NCBI RefSeq assembly: GCF_030161255.1
Contig: NZ_BSPX01000006.1
Location: 1 to 64,000, forward strand
Source of the DNA: Zoogloea oryzae
Lineage (GTDB): Bacteria; Pseudomonadota; Gammaproteobacteria; Burkholderiales; Rhodocyclaceae
Length of the DNA stretch: 64,000 nt
Direction of reading: 5' to 3'
A program made the translations under genes and the position numbers. Positions 61,684 to 64,000 of this stretch are shown here, one piece after another; position 1 is the stretch's first letter, and every line of letters begins with the position of its first letter. The notes beneath the pieces were generated by a model. It saw nothing but the letters and a program-made list of their open reading frames with translations. It made no database searches and had not been told where the DNA came from.

Positions 61684-62453
61684 GACGGTCTGGCGTGCTT
61701 GAAAAGCTGGAAGAAGTTACGCGTGGTCGCTTCAGCCACGGCCTGGAGCGTTTCTCCCCGGGCGGTGGCCACGGCTTCGGCCACGTGGCGGACGTAAGCC
61801 GGCTGGTTGGTCTTGCCCCGGAACGGCACCGGCGCGAGGTAAGGTGCATCGGTTTCCACGAGCAGTCGATCAGCCGGAACGTAGCGTGCCACATCCCGAA
61901 GGGATTCGGCAGTCTTGAAGCTGACGATGCCCGAAAATGAAATATAGAAGCCCAGATCAAGCGCCTGCTCGGCAACTTCACGGGTTTCTGTAAAACAGTG
62001 CATCACGCCACCGGCCTCGCCTGCGGATTCCTCCCGCATCAGGCGCAGGGTGTCGGCGGCGGAGTCGCGGGTGTGGATGATCAGCGGCTTGCCACAGGCC
62101 TTGGCAGCGCGGATGTGAGTCCGGAAACGATCCCGCTGCCACTCGGGCGCGTCCTTGTGCCAGTAGTAGTCGAGCCCGGTCTCGCCGATCGCCACAACTT
62201 TCGGGTGGGCCGCGAGCTCCAGCAATCGGGCGGTGTCGGGTTCGTCACAATCGGCGTTGTCAGGATGCACGCCAACCGACGCAAAGATGTTCGCGTGGCG
62301 CTCGGCAAGGCCGATCACGCCGGAGAGGGTTTCGAGTTTCACCGCCACGCACAGGGCGTGGGTGACGCCGTTCTCGGCCATCCGTTCGAGTAGCGCCGCC
62401 TCGTTCTCGATGAGGTCGGGGAAATCCAGGTGACAGTGGGAATCGACGAGCAT
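61680..62453 (-). CDS. tatD: TatD-family metal-dependent hydrolase/DNase
   Basis: 257 residues, TIM-barrel. Metal ligands HCH in MLVDSHCHLDFPD, Glu in AIGETGLDYYWH, His in PLIIHTRDSA and GVMHCFTETREV, Asp in LVETDAPYLAPVPFRG. TatD enzymes are 3'-5' DNases/RNases or related hydrolases. Part of the tmk-holB-pilZ-tatD order. Confidence 0.93.
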   Translation of the reverse strand: MLVDSHCHLDFPDLIENEAALLERMAENGVTHALCVAVKLETLSGVIGLAERHANIFASVGVHPDNADCDEPDTARLLELAAHPKVVAIGETGLDYYWHKDAPEWQRDRFRTHIRAAKACGKPLIIHTRDSAADTLRLMREESAGEAGGVMHCFTETREVAEQALDLGFYISFSGIVSFKTAESLRDVARYVPADRLLVETDAPYLAPVPFRGKTNQPAYVRHVAEAVATARGETLQAVAEATTRNFFQLFKHARPS

Positions 62454-62521
62454 GAAGGAGGCGAAAGTCTGCGAAAGGCTTCGATGAGCCTCTCAGGGTG
62501 AAAGCCGAAACGGAAAAAATG

Positions 62522-62890
62522 TCAGAGCGTGTGCGTCGGGCGCGATGAGCCGAGATGGCCGGCGAGGATCTGTTCGATCCGGTTGCGCAGCACCTGCCCT
62601 GCATCGTCGCCTGCAAACTGGACACCAATACCCTGCGTCTTGTTCCCCTGGGCGCCGGCCGGGGTGATCCACGCGATGGTGCCGGCAACGGGATGCTTGG
62701 TCTGATCGTCCATGATCTGCAGAAGCATGAAGATCTCGTCGCCGAGCTTGTACTCACGGGTGGTGGGCACGAAGATTCCGCCGTTCCTGATGAACGGCAT
62801 GTAGGCCGCGTACAGCGCCGACTTGGAGCTGATGTTGAGCGACAGGACGCTGGGGCGCGGCTGGAAGGGGCGCTTCAGGGAATCGTTCAT
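62522..62890 (-). CDS. pilZ: PilZ-domain protein
   Basis: 122 residues. Fits the type IV pilus PilZ subfamily (LSLNISSKSALYAAYMPFIRNGGIFVP). No RxxxR and D/NxSxxG cyclic-di-GMP motif pair is seen, as in Pseudomonas PilZ, so ligand binding is doubtful. Overlaps holB by ATGA. Confidence 0.88.
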   Translation of the reverse strand: MNDSLKRPFQPRPSVLSLNISSKSALYAAYMPFIRNGGIFVPTTREYKLGDEIFMLLQIMDDQTKHPVAGTIAWITPAGAQGNKTQGIGVQFAGDDAGQVLRNRIEQILAGHLGSSRPTHTL

Positions 62891-63948
62891 CTGCGCATGG
62901 CTGGCGCGGCGGCCTGAAGACTCCGGGCGTACCGCAAAAGCATGTCCTCAAGAAAAAGCCTGGCGTTCAGCGGATGCTGCGAAACCCGGCGGGACTGGGT
63001 GATTTCATTGTAGCAGCCGAGGGCAGCGTCGATGGTCAGCCGACCGGACAGCCCGTGGAGAATGTCATATTGCGCAGGAAAGAAGCGCACCGGCCCGCCC
63101 AGGCGCAGGCTGACCAGATCGGCAACCCAGCGCTGCAGCCAGCCCACCAGCGTCGGCATGTCGAAGCCGCAGGCCAGCGCGTCCTTGCTCTTCAGCCAGC
63201 TCTCCCATTCGCCCGCCAGACGCAGCGGCGCCTTGCGCGGCACGCTGGCGATGTCGTCCACAAAGCGCTTGCGTGCGGCAGCGGCGCCACCTTCGGCCAT
63301 CTCGGCTGCGGCCAGCGGCATGCCGCCGGAGAATGCCAGCAGCGCAGCGGCGTCCGGCACCTTTTTGTCCGCGAGCCAGCGGGTGGCCATCTCGGCCGGC
63401 GGGCGCGGGAAGGCCCACGTCTGGCAGCGGCTGCGGATCGTCGGCAGAAGGCGCTTGGGCGAGGAGGAAACCAGGATGAACAAGGCGTTGGTCGTGGGTT
63501 CTTCGAGCAGTTTGAGCAGCGCGTTGGCGGTGAACAGGTTCATGGCCTCGGGCGGATCGATGATCACCACCCGACGTCCTCCCCGGTGGCCGCCGGTGGT
63601 CAGCGCCTGCTGGAGGCTACGGATCTGTTCGATCACGATCTGCCGGCTGGCCGCCTTGCCGCCTTCGGGTTTTTCAGTTGCCGCGTCGCCGCGGTCTTCC
63701 TGATCGGCTTCCGGGATCACACGCATGAGGTCCGGGTGGTTGCCGGACAGACGCCACAGGCAATCCTCACAGACGCCGCAAGCATGTCCATCGACCCCAT
63801 TTTGGGCGCAGAGTTCCCGCGCCGCCAGGGCTTCGGCAAACATCCGCTTGCCACCGCCGGCCGGGCCGGCAAAAAGCAGCGCGTGGGGCATGCGCTCGGC
63901 GCTGTCGAGCACGCGCTGCCACAGGGCGGCCTGCCATTCGAAGATCAT
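62887..63948 (-). CDS. holB: DNA polymerase III subunit delta'
   Basis: 353-residue clamp-loader subunit. P-loop-like GPAGGGKRMFAEALA, zinc Cys cluster (ELCAQNG, CGVCEDC), VVIIDPPEAMNLFTANALLKLLEEP-type sensor region (positions about 125-150) and SRCQTWAF. The ATG at 63948 overlaps the upstream gene's stop (ATGA), which decides this start over a GTG three codons earlier. Confidence 0.93.
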   Translation of the reverse strand: MIFEWQAALWQRVLDSAERMPHALLFAGPAGGGKRMFAEALAARELCAQNGVDGHACGVCEDCLWRLSGNHPDLMRVIPEADQEDRGDAATEKPEGGKAASRQIVIEQIRSLQQALTTGGHRGGRRVVIIDPPEAMNLFTANALLKLLEEPTTNALFILVSSSPKRLLPTIRSRCQTWAFPRPPAEMATRWLADKKVPDAAALLAFSGGMPLAAAEMAEGGAAAARKRFVDDIASVPRKAPLRLAGEWESWLKSKDALACGFDMPTLVGWLQRWVADLVSLRLGGPVRFFPAQYDILHGLSGRLTIDAALGCYNEITQSRRVSQHPLNARLFLEDMLLRYARSLQAAAPAMRR

Positions 63949-64000
63949 CGGAAACACGCCTCGCCGACGACGGCCTCGACCTGCAGCCGGATCTCGTCCG
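63945..64000 (-). CDS. tmk: C-terminal end of a gene, probably thymidylate kinase (cut by window edge)
   Basis: Only the last 18 codons are in the window (…EIRLQVEAVVGEACFR, stop TGA at 63947-63945). Identity is inferred from the conserved tmk-holB order; the fragment alone is not diagnostic. ATGA overlap with holB indicates coupling. Confidence 0.5.
   Translation of the reverse strand, partial: DEIRLQVEAVVGEACFR

Overview
The window is a GC-rich, densely coded bacterial chromosome segment. Gene content and order suggest a betaproteobacterium, most likely of the Rhodocyclales (Azoarcus/Thauera/Denitromonas-like). The evidence is a Rhodocyclales-type porin, the hupB–tRNA-Val–tRNA-Asp–ppiD block, the tmk–holB–pilZ–tatD order, a phasin and BktB-type thiolase, and a DmpR/XylR-controlled multicomponent phenol hydroxylase. 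The placement is inference; no 16S gene is present.

Left third (1-27 kb): mostly housekeeping and signalling. In order: part of a YbfB-type MFS exporter divergent from a LysR regulator, a DUF938 methyltransferase, a transglutaminase-like protein, pyrF, a porin, parE, the pyruvate transporter pair cstA-ybdD, a lipoprotein glycerophosphodiesterase, a CobW GTPase, two unknown genes and parC. Then a sensor kinase diverges from a Cache-PAS-GGDEF-EAL protein, followed by argD, an MFS transporter and a gabD-type dehydrogenase.

Middle (27-42.5 kb): a phenol/catechol meta-cleavage island. The sigma54 activator gene dmpR reads rightward. Leftward from it lie a 2Fe-2S ferredoxin, phenol hydroxylase dmpKLMNOP and catechol 2,3-dioxygenase. 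After a rightward GntR regulator come a GlcG-like protein, an SDR oxidoreductase, dmpF, dmpG, a fused double 4-oxalocrotonate tautomerase and an outer-membrane MetA/SphA protein. Ahead of dmpK I find a near-consensus -24/-12 promoter, an XylR/DmpR-like upstream activating site and a terminator insulating it from the ferredoxin gene. A TTTTCTCGAGATTTT-type motif recurs at three control regions of the island. The set is incomplete for the textbook lower pathway: no recognisable DmpC, DmpD, DmpE or DmpH is encoded here. A phasin gene follows dmpR, consistent with diversion of acetyl-CoA to polyhydroxyalkanoate.

Right third (42.5-64 kb): a Tat-exported PhoX phosphatase, ppiD, tRNA-Asp, tRNA-Val, hupB (GTG start), rpsT, a BktB-like thiolase, CobD/CbiB-like, Nudix, retropepsin-like, YjfB, YajQ, PpnP and DUF2788 genes, argG, argF, an asparagine-synthetase-like protein that lacks the N-terminal catalytic cysteine, a KfrA-like coiled-coil DNA-binding protein beside a tyrosine recombinase, a 58-residue membrane ORF, and an ankyrin–tatD–pilZ–holB–tmk operon running off the right end.

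The best candidates for something new are the fused tautomerase with its split catalytic residues, the incomplete meta pathway with SDR and GlcG genes in the gap, the repeated island operator-like motif, and the KfrA/recombinase pair beside a 16-bp perfect inverted repeat.
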